Origin: Syngnathus acus
Lineage: Eukaryota; Chordata; Actinopteri; Syngnathiformes; Syngnathidae
Assembly: GCF_901709675.1 (NCBI RefSeq)
Contig: NC_051091.1
Location: 9,024,967-9,088,966, forward strand
Direction of reading: 5' to 3'
Length of the DNA: 64,000 nucleotides
Below, piece by piece: positions 45,101 through 58,121 of the stretch. Each line of letters starts with the position of its first letter. Position 1 is the first letter of the stretch. The notes under the pieces were generated by a model. That model was not told the DNA's origin and made no database searches. It was given only the letters and a program-made list of their open reading frames with translations. The position numbers and the translations under genes were made by a program.

Positions 45101-48100
45101 ACAGAAAAGGATCTGACGCAGCAGCAGAACAATGAGCAAGATGTACCCGCACCGGCTCCTCCAGTCAAACGTGGCCGGCCTCCCAAGAATCGTAGGCAGA
45201 GTGAAGAAGTCTCGACAGTTAAAATGGATAAAATAAAAATGGATAACAAAGACATAGATCCAAATGAATCTGAGAGTTGTGACAGAATCCAGAAAAATTT
45301 GAAGGGAAAATCCTCCCCTACTGCCACGAAAGGTTCAACAAGTCAGTTGCCCACAGCTCAACTCTGCGGATCAACAAAGAGAGGAGAAAAATCGGAGTTG
45401 ACTGAGGACAATGATCAGCAAATGGATTGCACCGATCAGAGTACCTTGACTTTGGTAGATTCATCTAAAGAAGCCCAATCACCTCAAGTTGAACAAAAGA
45501 AAGAGGACAAATACAAAAGAGATGTCAAAGACAGCGATACTTTGAATTTTGATGGTAAATCAAATGGCAAAGAGGAATATCCACTTGTGTTGGAGGACAA
45601 AATGACCACAGAAAAGGAGAAGCCCGTCAAAGGAAAAAGCAAGACACCAAGGACCCCAAAGTCTCCTGTTCTGAAGAACCTAAAGATCAGGTTGAATGTC
45701 AAAGAGGTGAAAGATCATGTTTCAAAGTGCACCGGCAGAGGGGCCAGCAATGAAGATGGTGACATTTCTTCTTTGGAAAAGAAGGAACATTTGGAAACAT
45801 CAAAAAGTTTAAGTTCTCATGAGATGGAATTGGAACAGGCTGTAGAGAACATTGCCAAACTCACAGATCCGTCTTTTCCAAGAGAACCTCAAACACCAAC
45901 TGGCCCAATCACGGACTTGAAAAGTTTCTCAGATGATGAAAAACCTAATCCAGCTAGTGAAACGGAACTCATTGCTGCTATCGACTCCATCACTGCTGAG
46001 GATATAGCCAGCGTCCCTTTACCCCAAGCACCACCTGTCGGCGTTGATATAAGTTCAGAACCAGAGATGCAAGACTCAATTCAGCCTCCCAAGGAAGACA
46101 AACCTGAAATGAGCACTGTTAATATTCAAGAGGAGCCTCTCCAAACAGCCACACCTGAAAAGGCCACCAAGGGAAGACCTAAAACTCCCAAACATAAAGG
46201 CCAAAAGCAAGTACGGAAAGATTCAAAAGAACCTCCACCAAGTGAAGAGAAAGCCACGCCAACTCTTTTAGCATCCAGTGTAAAGGTTGTCCCAGAAATT
46301 GTCCCGTCAGCAGCAGCGACAGCTGCTGTTATCACCCCCACTACATGGAAGTCTGAACAAGAACCTTCGGCCATCAAGGCACCTGATGTGAAAGAGTCTG
46401 AATCACCTACTGAAGAGCAGATTCAACATATCAAACCTGTTTACCCCCAGTCCAAAAGTCCGGTGTGCCCAAAGCCACAATCACCCTCCATGTCACCATT
46501 AGCGTGCAGACCAAATATCAAACCCATTCAAAACAGTCGAGCGCCTGTCTCACCACCGGACTGGCTCCGCCACTCTGCCGATTCAGGGGTTCCTTCTTCA
46601 ACAGCCTTGCCAGTCACACCCAAGGATAACCAACCGATACCAGATTCTGAAAATATAGAAATCGATCGTGGCTCAAGCGATCTGAGGCAGATTCTTTTGA
46701 AACACAAAACCATGTCTCTGCCTGGGAGCAGTTTCGTACCGGCTAACGTGCAACCGGCAGTCCAAGATCAGCTCCTCGCTGAGCGTAATACCACTTTAAC
46801 AGTTGTGCCAAATAAATCGCCCCTACCCGATTGCAGAATGCCGTCTCAGTCAGTTCGAACACCAGCGACACAACCGTCCCCTGAGACCAAGTCTGTGATC
46901 TCCGTCATTGCATCCACTGCCTTGCACTCCTCTGTTATTAGTCGTGTATGCATCCCTCCAGAGCACGAAGACGTGAAACTAAATATTGGTAATCAAGGTT
47001 CAGACATGACTTTACCTAAACACAACTACAGGCCTAGCAAAGATGATACGCTACCCTACCATGGACCAACTATCGGTGATGAAGGGGGAAGTGCTACACG
47101 CTTCATTGTGGAAAGTTCCACTCTTGGTACAAGCTCCTGCCCGGGTCTCCGGGTAAATACATCTGAAGGAGTCGTTGTACTCAGCCACTCGGGACAAAAA
47201 CCGGAGGGCCCCCAACGGATAAGTGCAAAAATCAGTCAAATTCCACAAGCAACAGCGGGTGACATGGAATCTCAGCAGCTGGTTTCCATGCCCCAAATTA
47301 AACAAGACATGTACAGTCACCCACAGACAGGCCTCCAAAAAGGCTCTTTCCAGACAGATCACGGTCATTCTGCTAAGACACAGTCGACCTTTTCTTCTAA
47401 TAAACAAGAAGGTACAGGTTTGGAGAAAATGGAGCCTACTTATCACTCTGGTCCTCAAGGAGTCGTCAAGCGTCTTGCACAGGGCAATCAAAGTATGAGC
47501 TCGATGTACCACCAGGAGTACCTGCCGACAAAACATCAAAAGAAAATCGATAGCGGAGATTCGCATAGCACCGACGGTTCCAAGGCACAGTGGGCCTCTG
47601 CCATAAGTCCTGCAATAAGTCCACATTTGCCCTCTCCTCCTGGAAATCACTTTGTCACGGCCGCCGGGGACAGAACTCCTTCGCATCTCAGTGGCAACAA
47701 ACAGGAACCGCGATCCCCACGCAAGTCAAGTCATCCGCATTCTTCATCACCTAAAGGCATCCCGGTGATGCTTCCCGCCATGCAACAGTTTATTTCTGGT
47801 GTGCATCATCCAGAGCAGTCTGTTATCATGCCGCCTCATAGTGTGCCTGGAGGCTTGGGCCGAATGTCACCTCACCCTGCTACCCAGTCCATCCCGGTGG
47901 GACATCTGGTCCAGGGAGACGTTCGGGTCAATACTCCCCCGCTCTCGGTGATGAGCTACGGGATGCATAGTGAGTCTCTCGGATCTCCCTGGTCCGGTTC
48001 CATGCAGCAACGGCCGACTTCACCCCAAACTGTCGGTAGAGACAAGGTCGTCAAGGTGAACCCGAGTGCTTTGAGGAGTCACGACATAGACCAAGAAGAC

Positions 48101-49563
48101 TCCAGACGCTTCCACCAGCAAGGACGACAACCTGCCGCACAGATAAAACCAGAGACCATGCAGTCTGATCCTCGGGGGAGTTTCCGAAGCGGTGTGCCAA
48201 TTGAAGCGCTGATGGCGCAGAGAGAGATGCGTGCGCTCCTACAACAACAACAAGGAGAGCGTTCATCCGCAGACCCTCATTCGGGCCACCTTCAAGAAAC
48301 TCACCCCCCCACCTCCGCACCTTCCAATTTACCCATGTCTTTGTCTCCGAGGGCGCACATTCTTCCTAAAGGTGTTTCCGAGAAGGACATAGCAAAGCCG
48401 TTAGAGGCTAAGAGGCCCCACTCCCCTCTTTCTAAAGACGGATTAATGGCAATCCGGCAGCCAGGACCGACAATATCGTCTCCCCAGAGAGCGCCGCTCA
48501 TGCCACCAGGACTAAGTGGCACCTTCCCGGAGTATTCTCAGATGTACTCCAACCCAAGAGGCGTCCATTCCCCCATGCCTGACTCAACAACGCATGTTGT
48601 TCCCGATGGGAAGATTGCACAGCCTAATATGGTGCAGCTGCTCATAGTAAGAGAAAACATATTTGTATTTATCTGTTTTGAAATCCACAGAGTTCTTGTT
48701 TAACACGTTCTTGTCTTTTTTTGCAGAAACATCCAATCATTTGGCAAGGGCTCCTCGCGCTAAAAAACGACACAGCGGCGGTCCAGTTGCATTTTGTGTG
48801 TGGAAACAAAGCTTTGGCTCATCGATCACTGCCCCTGCAGGAAGGTGGTGCCTTCCTCCGAATTGTCCAAAGGATGAGACTCGAGGCATCTCAGCTGGAG
48901 AGCGTCGCCAGAAGAATGACAGTATGTCCTCGCAGTCTCCTCGCTTGCCAGTCGGCGCGTCATTCCTGTTGTTTCCTTCGATCATTGATCCATGCTTGCG
49001 CTTGTGTTGCGACAGGGCGAGTGCGACTTCTGCCTTCTGCTTGCTTTGCCTTGTGGACGAGATCAAGATGACGTTGTTAACCAGACGCAAGCTCTCAAGT
49101 CCGCCTTTATAAACTACTTGCAGACAAAGTTGGCGGCTGGCATTATTAATATCCCAAATCCAGGTTCCAATCAGGTAAAGCCTAGTTGTTGTTTTGTAAT
49201 GTTGTCATTTACTGTATACAAGATGAATGTGTCTAATATGTCATCCTCTTATTGGAAAAACAACCCTTGTTTGTAATATCACAGATTCTGATTGAACATA
49301 TTTGTAAGCTTTTACATGAAGTCCTATTGTTGGCATCACCATGTATAGAGGCACAGAATTTTTCTATTAGTTGTTTACGCAACTATTTGCAGTTGAATAA
49401 TTATTTTGTATATTTTGCTTCCTTCCCCCAGCCGGCCTACGTGTTGCAGATTTTCCCACCATGTGAATTTTCAGAGAGCCACTTATCTCAGTTGGCCCCC
49501 GATCTTCTCAACAGAATCTCCAGTATCTCTCCTCACCTCATGATTGTCATCACCTCTGTGTGA
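35211..49563 (+). CDS. spen: SPEN/SHARP transcriptional corepressor
   Basis: SPEN is a nuclear RNA-binding corepressor acting in Notch (RBPJ) and nuclear-receptor repression and in Xist silencing in mammals. Exon 1 (35211-35296) starts with tandem ATG codons; the second gives MVRETRHLWVGNLPE as in other species. RRM1 spans exons 35211-35296 and 36268-36582 (AFVDFVDIKSAQKAHNAVNK). An Arg/Ser-rich part follows (39142-39620, 39742-39899). RRM2 is at 40005-40205 (GLVFFRQQEDQEKAL), RRM3 at 40601-40961 (TRTLFIGNLEKTTSREQLFE), RRM4 at 41064-41545 (CVWLDGLTTNITEQYLTRHF). One exon of 7 kb, 41638-48658 or slightly shorter, encodes the long disordered region, including ERNKFYSFALDQTITPDTKA and LRVNTSEGVVVLSHSGQKPE. 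The C-terminal SPOC domain (48727-49563) has IIWQGLLALKNDTAAVQLHF and ends HLMIVITSV. Total about 3,000 residues against 3,664 in human; the loss is in the disordered part. Confidence 0.97.
36145..36179. repeat. (CA)n microsatellite
   Basis: About 17 CA units after a C-run at 36134-36142, located some 90 bases before the second coding exon of spen. Confidence 0.95.
36800..37760. other. TGGAT/ATCCA-enriched block in spen intron 2
   Basis: Ten copies of TGGAT start at 36804, 36841, 36882, 36915, 36975, 37068, 37351, 37377, 37402 and 37417, with another at 37713. Nine copies of its complement ATCCA start at 37098, 37145, 37269, 37281, 37368, 37535, 37561, 37707 and 37752. Random expectation for both together in this length is about two. 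The sequence has few homopolymer runs and none of the AT-rich texture of the flanking intron. A hairpin CAATCCA-AGTA-TGGATTG lies at 37366-37383. A 161-codon open frame crosses 37295-37780 but resembles no family. Candidate conserved noncoding or structured RNA element; function unknown. Confidence 0.5.
38305..38420 (+). repeat. Degenerate fish interspersed repeat, copy 1
   Basis: CTTCCTCCTACATTCCAAAAACATGAG followed by CCCTGCGATTGACTGGCGACCAG matches, with decay, the internal part of a very common fish repeat that reads TTCCTCCCACATTCCAAAAACATG ... CCCTGCGATTGGCTGGCGACC (recalled). It lies in spen intron 2. Confidence 0.65.
38795..38945 (-). repeat. Degenerate fish interspersed repeat, copy 2 (inverted)
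   Basis: The plus strand reads TGGAATGTGGGAGGAAGCCG, then GAGAACTTGCATACTTTACATGGGAG and GGATTCGAACCCATTAACC, ending CAGTGCTGC. This is the 5' part of the same fish repeat family as 38305-38420, in the opposite orientation. The TTCGAACCC box resembles a tRNA B-box, but no tRNA fold is present. Confidence 0.65.
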
Positions 49564-49593
49564 CCTTCAATGCGAGAGACTCTGTCTCATGGA

Positions 49594-49621
49594 CGGACGG
49601 ACGGATGGATGGATGGATGGA
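49594..49621. repeat. GGAC/GGAT tetranucleotide repeat
   Basis: Three GGAC-type units run into four GGAT units in the spen 3' UTR, just after the stop codon. Confidence 0.85.
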
Positions 49622-50389
49622 AGAACCACAGATGGGCCTCAGGAAACCAGAGGAATACCAGACTTTTTTCATTTTCTTGTCAGTCTTTGATCCTACAACC
49701 ATTTTGTCATCCCGTGTCTGGTCTTTTTGTCCTTCTCAAAAAAACTCCGGGATGGACCAAACCAGAATCACGTCTCTTCTTCTTTTTGACCATTTCTGCT
49801 GTATTTCTATTTATTGGAGTTTGACTTTTCTTTGAAAAAAAAACACACAAATCAGAACGATTGAGGAACAACAATGATCGACTCACAAGATGGTGTTTTT
49901 TTTTTTTTTGTCCCCCCACCACACAAGAGGATTGTGGATATTAAAAAGAGACATATCATTGTGTTATTTTAAATATGTACAGACTGCCTCTCCTCTACTG
50001 TGCTTTTTAAAGGGGGGGGGCTAATTAAACAGAGACCCTGCAAGAGGACCACAGATTTTAATTCTACCATCTTGGTGCAGTTTTTTTTTTCTTTCTCTCC
50101 ACTACTGAAACAGTTTACACCTCCGGCATCTACAATTGCATTGCTCAAACAACAATTTCCTTTGAACAATTTGGAATATGGGACATTGTAAATATTTTAA
50201 ATATTTAAACTTGGTAAACCTGGCAGAGACTTGAACTCTGGGATTGTACCAGAACAGAATGGAAATAGATGGGTATTCTTGATTTCATTTTTTTTTTTTC
50301 TTTCCCTTGAGTGTAAATACTTGTAACACAAGAAGTTTAGCAAACTCTTCTGTGGAGTCTGCTGATTGCACTTCGTATTTTGTAACTCA

Positions 50390-50395
50390 AATAAA
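50390..50395 (+). terminator. spen poly(A) signal
   Basis: AATAAA followed by an A-run, after TG-rich sequence at 50300-50385, closes the spen 3' UTR. Confidence 0.65.
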
Positions 50396-50437
50396 AAAAA
50401 AAAATCAACAGAAATGTGGGGATATTAAATTCTAATC

Positions 50438-50443
50438 TTTATT
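50438..50443 (-). terminator. prkar2a poly(A) signal
   Basis: TTTATT on the plus strand is AATAAA for prkar2a, giving a 3' UTR of about 300 bases. It faces the spen signal 43 bases away. Confidence 0.55.
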
Positions 50444-50743
50444 TTGGGTTATTGTTTTTTCTTTTGAGACAAAATAAAAAATACTTAAAATGATACAACA
50501 AAAAACATTAGTTGTATGAGTAGTTGTTTCTTTCAATGAAATGTAAATATATATATTTTTTATAACAAGGCAATATTTTTTTATTGTGGAGAGCAGTACT
50601 GGACAGATCAAATCTTATAGAAATACAAGTCAAAGCCTTGAGGGTGTCTTACTGTGGGCATTCTTTTTTTTAAATTCATATTTTTGAGTTTCACACAATG
50701 GACTGACAGAAATGGTGGGGGGAAAAAACCTATACAGTTTATG

Positions 50744-53700
50744 CTAGTGTTTTAAATCCACGCTAGAGCCAAACAATGCCACAAGCTGGTCTTCATATTG
50801 GGAGATGTTCCTCTTCATGATCTCCTTGCAAGGGCCCAGCAAGCGCTCAAATGCCTGGATGTCAATCACTGCAACAAAAAGTAATTCCACATTAGCATGT
50901 TTTTACCAAGAATTATTGTAAGATAATACATGCATGCGGCTCTTTGCCGGGTTTCGTGCGGCTCTTTTACGTTCATATCAACATTTGTGTAGTTTTTTTT
51001 TTTTTGTGCGTGTTCACTTCGCTTGAGTTCAATATAGATTTTCGTCAAACGCGCATGCGCATCAGGTGAAATCCCGCAAAGGAGGAGGGGCAAACCCATT
51101 GGAGGAAACAATTAGTGTCAATTTCCCTCTCAAAATGGCGGGGGGGAAATGCTCAGCTAAACGAAAATATGAAGACGAACACAGGACGTATTTAACAGGG
51201 TGGGATTTTTTTTTTTTTTTTTAACCTTATTAGCGCCTTTCAAAGCTTCAAATCTTCAGTGCCACTTTAGCTCACTTCATGCTAAAAGTTGGACACTTTG
51301 AAAAGTCAGGCAGAAAAACAGGTAGTTTTTAAAAACAAAACTACGAAGCACTCAGAGGCTGTCACGCTTGCATCGTATCAACTGGCTTGGAACATTGCAC
51401 GGGCGAAAAAGCCAAACAATGAAGGGGAGTTTGTGAAATCTTGTCTCAACTCAAACAAATGGAATCATACATCCAACTAAAAGAATTGCTTCGAGTAGCA
51501 ACAACGGAATACAAGCCAGATTTGAAGAGGATTGTTCAAGGCAAGGAATGCCAGAAGTCACACTAAGCAACATATATAGTAAGTGAAAAAACGCTATTGC
51601 ATATTATTATGTTTTTGTTTGTGGACTTTGTTGAACTGAGAGTTTGTGTGTGTGAGACAGTGCACAATGTTCGTTGTTGAAAATGTGGTCTTTAGTCTGT
51701 GGTCTTAGTTCTGTAGGAGTCAATTTCTTATGATGTGGCTCTTTGCGGTAACAGTAAAAAATGTGGCTCTTAGTCTCTGACTGATTGTCCACCCCTGTAG
51801 CAGAGTAAGGTAAACAGGTAAACCTGATGAATAAAAGGAAAGGTCAGTATCTTGATAAAAACAAATTACCTAAACATTTAGTTTCTCCAACAGCATAAAC
51901 AGATGCTGCGCGAGGTTTGTTGTTGACAAGTGCGAGTTCCCCAAAGTATTGTCCTCGAGAGCAACGGGCCACTTCGACCTCCGTGTCGTCCCGCTGGCCT
52001 GCTTTTGTCTGATATTGGAAAATGCAAGTTGTGATGTATTTCAGAGGTGGCAAAAGTAGGCATACAATGTTCTGATTCAAATACTGAAGTGAATGTAAAA
52101 AGTAATATTGAGTATCTGAATTGGTCAACAATGAAAACTCAACAGTAAATATGCAAAATTGACACTTAGATGCTATTTGTTAGCACATCTGTGGCATTTC
52201 CCATGATTTGTTAGTATTAGCTTTAAGCTAGCAGACAGGAAGTTGTTTTAAACACGGGTGTGTTTGTTTATGGTGACAGTAAACTTAATCTAAGAGTGGT
52301 AGTAAACAGCTTGAAGCCTCTTGTAAAGAAATGCTTGCAAATTCTGGGCCACGACCCAAAGCAAAAATCGTATCTTGAAACACTCAAATCGAATCACAAT
52401 TGTACTTTGCTAAAGTACAGATGACTAAACAATCTAATTGTGCTATATTGATGACGTATTTGTACTTTGCTTCCCACCGCTGCATTCATTAAGTGCATGG
52501 AAACTCATCAGACTTACTTTGCTTTTGATCATAATCCTTACTTGTCCTGATTCCACCATGTAGAAGCAGTCGGCCTCGTCTCCCTGCGGCCATGCGAGTA
52601 ACGACACTTTTAGTCCATTTAAACTGATTTGTTGCAATTTCACATCATGTATGTTACCTGCGCTATAATACGTTCTCCATCTTTGAAAGATCGTGCTGCT
52701 AAAACATCCACAATCTTCATCCTTTCCGAGAGCTGTTAAACATGAAAACGTCAGCATCTGAAGTCATACAAGTCACAATCCGAATTCTGAAGAAAATGTC
52801 AAAAGTTGCACATAGGACACAAATAATGTCATGAAATATAAATGTTAAGATGGATGTTATTCATTTGCATTTCTATGTCATTTCCCATTAGCATTAAGAT
52901 GGCAGACTTAAAGATTTCTCTGTATGATATCATTAGAAATGCAGTAAGTGCGTTCCTAGAGTTTGTCATATAAACCTCCAGAGACTTCAGGAGAGGAACA
53001 CACTCAACAAAGGCCTCATACATCCTCCTCTTCTTTGCGTTATTTTTCACAATCAGCCTGTGAAAGGTGGCTCGGTCCTGCAAGAGCACAAAAGCAAAAA
53101 CGTTCATTTCTTGCTACACTTTACAAAGTTGGCGCGTGCAAGCAGAAGTAGCCCACCAGGCCCCACAAGGCGCCTTCCTGTGTCGCCACGATTGTGGCAG
53201 CTCGCGGCGTGTTGTACATTAGAGCCAGCTCGCCAAAACTGCCCTTGTTGTCATACTGACCCACGCACACGCTCACACCTTCTTTCGCCACAAGTATATT
53301 ATAAACACCCCTGGTAGGAGACAAAACCACATCATAAAAGTTTTTATTTATTTCTAATCATAAATATAGAAACCAATCATTCACCTCTCTATGACATAGA
53401 AGTTATCGCCATCATCTCCTTGGTCTATGATGTGCTCCTGAGGTTTGACCTGCACCTCAAACATGGCATCCAAAACCTCTGAGAACTGCTCCTAAAGGAC
53501 ACAAGATTGATTAGCAAAATGATTGCACGTAATCAATACTCACACACACAAATATGTTGAGTTGTTTTTCTAACCGGGTTGCTCATGTGGCTTTTGAGTT
53601 GTTTCATAAGATGACCATTGACTTTGCATAACTCAACTTATTAATATCTAAAGTTAAATTGCCCATGTTTTCTTTTTTTTTTTTTGTCAACCACCTGCTC

Positions 53701-54293
53701 CAGTGTCTTAAAGAGTAAAATATCCTTGCAGGCATCCTGAAGCCTGCGACGCTGCTCGTCAGTTTTAGGGTGCACAACTCGAGGTTCAGGCTGGTCATCG
53801 TCATTGTCGTCGTCAGGGTTGTAGGGCTCTGCGCAAACTGCACACGCAGGTTAAAGACAATAAAAAAACATGCCCTTAACGGTAAGGCTTTAGAATCGGA
53901 CAACCTACAGTTTACAGACCTGAAACTCTGCGGTTGCATTTGCCAGTGGTGGGTTCTGTAGACAAGCATACACACGTTTTTTACAAATTATGCAAATTTA
54001 ACCAAGTACTCCGGTAGTAGCCTACTGTAATACTCACTAACAGGCTTCTCCTCCTCCTCTTTCTCATCCCGGGTACTCTCGGTCTCATCAGAGTTTGTTG
54101 CAAAAGTGACCCCTTTCCGTGCAGCTTTGCTGTCCAGCTTCTTAACCGTCTTGTCATTCTTTTGGTTCTCCAAAATTTGCGTAAAATGCTGCACGGCAAA
54201 TTCCACCAAGTCTGCTGGCCTGTTGCGAATAACCTGCACCGTGTACCCCTGAAGTAGCTCCTTCAGACCTGCCGGAATCTCGTAATTGCTCAT
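50744..54293 (-). CDS. prkar2a: PKA type II-alpha regulatory subunit
   Basis: Inhibits the PKA catalytic subunit until cAMP binds, and anchors it through AKAPs. Exon 1 (to 54293) gives [20 protein letters not shown], the dimerisation/docking helix, followed by an acidic linker. A 36-base exon, 53920-53955, encodes KCNRRVS; with the next exon this makes [13 protein letters not shown], the inhibitor site that the catalytic subunit phosphorylates in RII. The next exon ends the linker with [20 protein letters not shown]. cAMP site A is shown by [20 protein letters not shown] (53121-53330) and site B by [20 protein letters not shown] (51869-52011). The last exon, 50744-50872, encodes [20 protein letters not shown] and ends SSVDLKH. 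The -VYAVGE and IVATQE variants fit RII-alpha better than RII-beta, and slc25a20 next door is the 3p21 neighbour of PRKAR2A. Which teleost duplicate this is cannot be told. Confidence 0.92.
50930..51798 (+). mobile_element. Degenerate hAT transposon in the last prkar2a intron
   Basis: On the plus strand, 51135-51200 encodes [20 protein letters not shown], and 51289-51480 encodes a frame with [20 protein letters not shown] and [10 protein letters not shown]. These resemble the N-terminal region of the ZBED/GTF2IRD2-type hAT transposases that are abundant in fish. Frames are broken by a T-run near 51208-51222 and the catalytic part is missing. GCGGCTCTTT-type words at both ends and a right terminus ATTGTCCACCCCTG at 51784-51797 fit a hAT element. 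It lies antisense to prkar2a and is not functional. Confidence 0.65.
52042..52482. mobile_element. hAT-like MITE in a prkar2a intron
   Basis: The left end reads CAGAGGTGGCAAAAGTA and the right end, inverted, reads CAGCGGTGGGAAGCAAAGTA. Ends of the form CAGNGGTGGGCAAAGTA belong to a widespread fish hAT-derived family (recalled). The interior has no transposase. No clear target duplication was found. Confidence 0.55.
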
Positions 54294-55697
54294 CTTTGAG
54301 GTTTAGAGGCTGTCCAAAGGTTTCATGTGTTGTTCCCGTAAAACAAAGCGTCAGTCGGGCCCGCTCCCCCTCGCCCCAAATGATCACACACGGACTCCAT
54401 TCTATTGCATTCGTCACATTCACTTTATTGATTTCATTATTGAACCCAGGCTGTTGGAAAGTATCGACCTAAACCTTTCCCAATGAATGAATGCCTGCTC
54501 ACTGGACACATCCCAGTGAAACAAAAGGCCAAATCCTTTTTGGACTTTACGTACGCACGGCAAGTAAACTACACACAGTCCACAATTGCACGAAAGTCCC
54601 ATCCAACATACTGAGACATTGACGCAAACGTGAGGGCACGGTACAAAAACAAATGCACCTTTTTCCCTGATATGTTCACGTAAGGCAGAGAGGTAAGGCA
54701 CAAAATATCCAGATCACTCCATCACTGCCTTCTATTAAAAAAAAAAAAAAGACGCAGAAGAAAATAAACATTTAAAAACAGGAGTGAGACTATTTCCTCA
54801 TATAGTGGCTAGAGAGATTTTTTTCAATACATTAACATACATTTTCCTGCTCAACTATGAATAAAATAAAGAATTCATGAATATATATATTTTAGATGTG
54901 TTTTTTAATGGACTGGGAGAATTTATCTGGAGTGTTCTGAACTCCCGTTTCAAAGCCAATGTTGTATTCAATAGAATAATGCAGGGAGCTGTGCCATGTG
55001 GATTTTTTTTGCAGTTCTTTTGTCTAGTCAAAAAGAACATTTCCGATATCCACAACTACAGTCTTGCTAAATATACAAGTTCAGACACCTTAATTAACTT
55101 GCTAATATCTGGAACTGAATTGTAGATATCACAAATGGAATTACAAATACTCATAAAAACATTGTTGACGTCTACAATGTTCATTACAGATAATTAAAGA
55201 CATGATTAATAGACAATTCCACACAACCGACAATGTAGTTAGGGTCACAATTATTTCATCAGATCATAATTATTTGATTAAAATGTTATACACATATGAA
55301 TCAAATCTTGGGTACAGTAGAAAGACCTCCTTGAAAACCACATAGTGACACCCAGGAAAAGTCTTCGTGCTTTGGTAGGTGCTGCTGTTTTGTTTAGCAA
55401 CTGGGTCCTTTAATGCCTGTGTGTCTAAGATCTGAGTTAAAAACAGTTGCTATCCACCTTACCAAAAAGGAGGAATTATGGAGAAGAGCATATTCATAGT
55501 TTCAAGTAAATGACAAACACTAATTAACTGAGACACAGCATCTATCAGGATGGGGCCACCATTTGAGGAAATAAGATTTGCTCCAAAACTCACTTCCACA
55601 CTTCCCAGACAAAATCAAGTAGAGAATTGGAAATCGGTGAAAAATTATAAATTCCTAGTGTGTGTGTACTACTTAATGCACTCCAAGAGCGATTCCA
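54294..55697 (-). other. slc25a20 3' UTR and prkar2a promoter
   Basis: A minus-strand AATAAA at 54424-54429 would end the slc25a20 transcript about 130 bases upstream of the prkar2a start codon, giving a 3' UTR of some 1.27 kb. If so, the prkar2a promoter overlaps the slc25a20 3' end. No other gene is visible; there is an A-run at 54735-54748. Confidence 0.45.
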
Positions 55698-57817
<2,120 letters not shown>

Positions 57818-58073
57818 TGTGACTTTCTGCTATGAAGAAAAACACAAAGACTATTAGAATGTGAGAATAATTATGCATGCAGTAACACAAAGGAGAAGAA
57901 CATTTGCTCACCTAGTCGGACGCAGCTACGAGAGGAATCTTTGGCAATTGAGTCGCTTTCTAACCGCTGAACCTTTCACCCACATATGGACCCGGACGGA
58001 TTTGGCTGTAACACACAGCAAATCCAGTGCGGTAGCGTTTGTTGTCCGGCTTAACCACTGTTTACATGCGCTC

Positions 58074-58121
<48 letters not shown>

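Larger units (their letters stand above)
49564..50743. other. Convergent 3' UTRs of spen and prkar2a
   Basis: The spen 3' UTR is about 840 bases and includes a GGAC/GGAT tetranucleotide stretch at 49594-49621. Its AATAAA is at 50390-50395. The prkar2a 3' UTR comes from the other strand, with its signal at 50438-50443 (TTTATT on plus). The two transcripts therefore end within a few tens of bases of each other or overlap slightly. Confidence 0.6.

Noticed and set aside
58073-58121. Regular repeat array considered as a CRISPR
   Set aside because: It is a perfect tetranucleotide microsatellite without spacers in a vertebrate genome.
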